A program made the translations under genes and the position numbers. A stretch of DNA of 48,832 nucleotides from a virus. The stretch covers positions 1-48,832 of the IMG/VR virus record IMGVR_UViG_3300018424_000034; one strand, written 5' to 3'. This document shows positions 46,631 to 48,832 of the stretch, piece after piece; the stretch's first letter is position 1; every line of letters starts with the position of its first letter. Below the pieces are notes generated by a model. That model made no database searches. It was not told where the DNA came from and saw nothing but the letters and a program-made list of their open reading frames with translations.

Positions 46631-47209
46631 ATGGCAAATAAAACTGAGCTATACGGATTAAGACCCGTAAGACAGCTGAATGGTTCTCCGTTTATTAATG
46701 CTCAAAACAGATACAGAATAGCTGCTGACTATGGCACTAGCATCTATCAAGGCGACTTGGTAGAACCACAAGCAGATGGTACAATTGCTAAACATAGTGG
46801 TGGAACTTCTGGTCAAGTTGTGGGTGTTTTCAACGGATGTTTCTATACAGATCCAACTACTCAAAAGCCAACGTTCAAAAACTATTATCCGTCATCTACT
46901 AATGCAAGTGACATTGTTGCTTACGTTATTGATGCACCAGAGACAGTTTTTGAAATGAATACAAACTTGTCTTTTGTGGTAGCTGATTTGTTTAAGAACT
47001 TTTCAGTAACAGATACAACAGGAAGTACTTCAACTGGAATTTCATACGGACAATTAGATGTAGGAAGTTCTGGAACAGCAGGTACATTTGTGGTTCAAGC
47101 AATTGATATATCACAAAATCCTGATAACCAAGACTTAACCGTTTCAAACGTAGGTGTGTTAGTTAGAATTAACAACCACTTCTACAGACAAAGCGGTACA
47201 GGTAAGTAA
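46631..47209 (+). CDS. Head decoration-type protein (192 aa)
   Basis: A strong ribosome site (AAGGAG). 'YGLRPVRQLNGSPFINAQNRYRIAADYGTSIYQGDLVE' then beta-rich sequence with 'GQVVGVFNGCFYTDPTTQKP'. Only one Cys, no membrane helix. It directly precedes the capsid gene and is probably a capsid-associated decoration or cement protein. Family not named. Confidence 0.65.
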   Translation: MANKTELYGLRPVRQLNGSPFINAQNRYRIAADYGTSIYQGDLVEPQADGTIAKHSGGTSGQVVGVFNGCFYTDPTTQKPTFKNYYPSSTNASDIVAYVIDAPETVFEMNTNLSFVVADLFKNFSVTDTTGSTSTGISYGQLDVGSSGTAGTFVVQAIDISQNPDNQDLTVSNVGVLVRINNHFYRQSGTGK

Positions 47210-47223
47210 TAGGAGAATAAACT

Positions 47224-48153
47224 ATGGCGATAAGTAGATCACAACTAGTTAAAGAACTAGAACCAGGTTTAAATGCCCTATTTGGCCTGGAATATAGCAG
47301 ATACGAGAATGAACATGCAGAAATCTTCATGTCAGAAGCATCAGACAGAGCTTTTGAAGAAGAAGTAATGTTATCAGGTTTCGGAAGTGCAGCAACGAAG
47401 CAAGAAGGAGCAGGAATTGTTTACGATCAAGCAACTGAATCTTTCACTTCTAGATACACTCACGAGACTGTAGCATTAGGCTTCGCAATCACTGAAGAAG
47501 CGATTGAGGACAACCTGTATGACAGACTTGCGTCTAGATATACAAGAGCGTTAGCTAGATCAATGGCTAACACTAAACAAGTTAAAGCAGCAGCTGTACT
47601 AAACAATGCGTTTGATACAGGTGGAAGCTATAACGGTGGTGACGGTGTTGCACTTTGTACAACAAACCACCCATTAGCAACTGGTGGAACTTTCAGAAAT
47701 GAACTTTCTACTGCAGCAGACCTTAACGAAACATCATTAGAGCAATCTCTAATTGATATTGCGTCTTTCGTAGATGAAAGAGGTTTAAAAATTGCTATTC
47801 AAGGCAGAAAAATGATAATTCCAAAAGAATTACAATTTACTGCTGAGAGAGTAATGAAAACTCCTCTATCTACTACTCTAACAGGTAGTGACTACGCTAA
47901 GAACGACATCAATGCTATGATGAACATGGGAATGATTCCAGAAGGTTACAGAGTTAATCACTTCTTAACTGACACTGATGCATTCTTCATCATGACTGAT
48001 GCACCTAATGGCTTAAAGAACTTCGTAAGAAGTCCTATCAAAACAGCTATTGAAGGTGATTTCGATACTGGTAACGTTAGATTCAAAGCTAGAGAAAGAT
48101 ACAGCTTCGGTTGGTCTGACCCTAGAGGAATCTTCGGATCTCCAGGAGCGTAA
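47224..48153 (+). CDS. Major capsid protein
   Basis: A 309-residue protein with an AGGAGA ribosome site. 'MAISRSQLVKELEPGLNALFGLEYSRYENEHAEIFMSEASDRAFEEEVMLSGFG' is a well-known start of marine podovirus capsid proteins. 'YTHETVALGFAITEEAIEDNLYDRLASRYTRALARSMANTKQVKAAAVLNNAF' and 'PLATGGTFRNELSTAADLNETSLEQSLIDI' follow, with the 'RSPIKTAIEGDFDTGNVRFKARERYSFGWSDPRGIFGS' end. The HK97-like fold is inferred from the family. Its position after scaffold and before a strong terminator supports it. Confidence 0.9.
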   Translation: MAISRSQLVKELEPGLNALFGLEYSRYENEHAEIFMSEASDRAFEEEVMLSGFGSAATKQEGAGIVYDQATESFTSRYTHETVALGFAITEEAIEDNLYDRLASRYTRALARSMANTKQVKAAAVLNNAFDTGGSYNGGDGVALCTTNHPLATGGTFRNELSTAADLNETSLEQSLIDIASFVDERGLKIAIQGRKMIIPKELQFTAERVMKTPLSTTLTGSDYAKNDINAMMNMGMIPEGYRVNHFLTDTDAFFIMTDAPNGLKNFVRSPIKTAIEGDFDTGNVRFKARERYSFGWSDPRGIFGSPGA

Positions 48154-48166
48154 GGTTAATTATTAT

Positions 48167-48195
48167 GATGGGGCGTACTTTACGCCCCATCTTTT
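48167..48195 (+). terminator. Strong terminator after the capsid gene
   Basis: GATGGGGCGT, loop ACTTT, ACGCCCCATC: 10 perfect base pairs, then TTTT. It lies 14 bases after the capsid stop, as expected for limiting read-through from the most highly expressed gene. Confidence 0.85.
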
Positions 48196-48207
48196 ATAAG
48201 TTATAAT
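48179..48207 (+). promoter_or_regulatory. Promoter overlapping the capsid terminator
   Basis: TTTACG (48179-48184), a 17-base spacer and a perfect TATAAT (48202-48207). The -35 lies in the loop and 3' arm of the terminator. It would restart transcription for the gene at 48218. Confidence 0.45.
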
Positions 48208-48217
48208 TGGAGATATT

Positions 48218-48499
48218 ATGGCAGCAAAAGGTGACGTTAAAGCAGTACAGATTACAGCAGCAGGTTCGGTGTTCGGTGGCCGTACTAGATTAAGAGGAAT
48301 TATTTTAACTAATATAACTACAACTACAGACACAGGTTCAGTTGTATTACAAGATGAAAATGGAACTCAGTTCACTACTGATGTTTTACCAGCAGATGTA
48401 TTAACACTTAACCTTCCTGAAGATGGAATTCTATTCAAAGGTTTTATGACTTGTAATGCTATTACAAGTGCTAAGTGTACAGTATTAATCGATAAATAA
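48218..48499 (+). CDS. Small beta protein (93 aa), virion-type
   Basis: Good ribosome site (GGAG). 'KAVQITAAGSVFGGRTRLRGIILTNITTTTDTGSVVLQDENGTQFTTDVLPADVLTLNLPEDGILFKGFMTC' is an all-beta pattern seen in many phage head/tail accessory proteins and parallels that at 6108. It is likely a minor virion protein; function not proven. Confidence 0.65.
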   Translation: MAAKGDVKAVQITAAGSVFGGRTRLRGIILTNITTTTDTGSVVLQDENGTQFTTDVLPADVLTLNLPEDGILFKGFMTCNAITSAKCTVLIDK

Positions 48500-48507
48500 A
48501 GGTTACC

Positions 48508-48832
48508 ATGGATTATCAAGAATCCGTTTTACAACTTGTTAACTCCATGAAAAAAGGCGGTATGCCTTCAAGACGAAAGTCTGCAGGTAATTATCGTTCT
48601 ACTAAATCAGGTGCAGGTATGACTGCAAAAGGTGTTGCAGCATACAGAAGAGCAAATCCAGGATCAAAATTAAAAACAGCAGTTACAGGTAAAGTTAAAC
48701 CTGGATCAACAGCTGCAAAAAGAAGAAAATCATATTGTGCTAGATCATTAGGACAATTAAAAAGAGCATCCGCAGAAACTAGAAACGATCCAAATTCAAG
48801 AATTAGACAAGCTAGAAGACGTTGGAAGTGTA
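48508..48832 (+). CDS. DUF6321-like basic protein (3' partial)
   Basis: ATG at 48508; the frame is open to the last base (108 full codons, the last encoding Cys), so the gene is cut by the window edge. 'GMTAKGVAAYRRANPGSKLKTAVTGKVKPGSTAAKRRKSYCARS' is a basic signature I recall as DUF6321-like from cyanophages and other marine phages. Probably a DNA-associated virion protein. No clear Shine-Dalgarno is needed for the call. Confidence 0.7.
   Translation, partial: MDYQESVLQLVNSMKKGGMPSRRKSAGNYRSTKSGAGMTAKGVAAYRRANPGSKLKTAVTGKVKPGSTAAKRRKSYCARSLGQLKRASAETRNDPNSRIRQARRRWKC

Overview
This window is most of the genome of an AT-rich, tailed dsDNA bacteriophage with podovirus-like gene content. It has small and large terminase subunits, a portal protein, a scaffold, a major capsid protein, tail and fibre proteins, a set of long ejection-type virion proteins and a complete replication module. 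Nothing is clearly host chromosome: there is no rRNA, no recognisable tRNA, and genes overlap by ATGA or TAATG almost throughout. The gene complement (family A polymerase, small DnaJ-type zinc protein, GroES-like protein, long portal, split terminase genes, small proteins ending in a G-x-x-F-x-G-x-K tail) most resembles, from memory, the marine HMO-2011-type podoviruses of SAR11/SAR116-like Alphaproteobacteria. Phage type and host are inferences. Genes run off both ends: a tail-fibre gene on the left and a DUF6321-like gene on the right. The window is therefore a piece of a longer or circularly permuted genome.

Layout: 1-8486 holds tail and fibre genes (S74-chaperone fibre, repeat fibre, glycine-rich adhesin-like protein, tail stabilisation-like protein), several small genes and two glycosyltransferases. 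8536-16154 holds virion-interior/ejection-type proteins, including a GNAT-fold T7 gp13-like protein and 754- and 1037-residue proteins. 16156-16501 holds a zinc-knuckle protein and an XhlA/holin-like protein. 16572-25954 is the replication and recombination module: PD-(D/E)XK exonuclease, SNF2 helicase on the minus strand, an SSB-like candidate, an archaeo-eukaryotic-type primase, a UvrD-like helicase, DUF3310 and family A DNA polymerase. 25954-30216 holds small accessory genes, including a minus-strand trio, a ribbon-helix-helix protein, a methyltransferase and zinc proteins. 30217-30926 is a long noncoding region with two strong terminator hairpins, a further T-poor inverted repeat, promoters and about eleven copies of a TGGGAC/GTCCCA box, directly before the small terminase gene. 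31432-35389 is an accessory island between the terminase genes (metallopeptidase, VRR-NUC-like nuclease, tiny membrane peptides, GIY-YIG nuclease). 35590-48832 holds the large terminase, head genes, portal, a LAGLIDADG nuclease, a GroES-like protein, scaffold and major capsid protein with its terminator.

How it works together: the AEP primase, two helicases, RecB-like nuclease and polymerase (with Leu at the position equivalent to E. coli Pol I 762) form a replisome without a visible DnaB-type helicase or TOPRIM primase. No phage RNA polymerase is visible, and host sigma-70-like promoters are scattered through the genome, so transcription probably depends on the host. Several genes without a Shine-Dalgarno sequence have a -10 element almost touching the start codon, suggesting leaderless mRNAs. 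No integrase, repressor or obvious endolysin is present.

Strongest points to follow up: the terminase-adjacent TGGGAC repeat region and its candidate structured RNA, the extended -10/leaderless promoter set, the repeated CCTCG element in the island, the UUCG hairpin inside the primase gene, the Leu762 polymerase, and the homing endonuclease overlapping its downstream gene.
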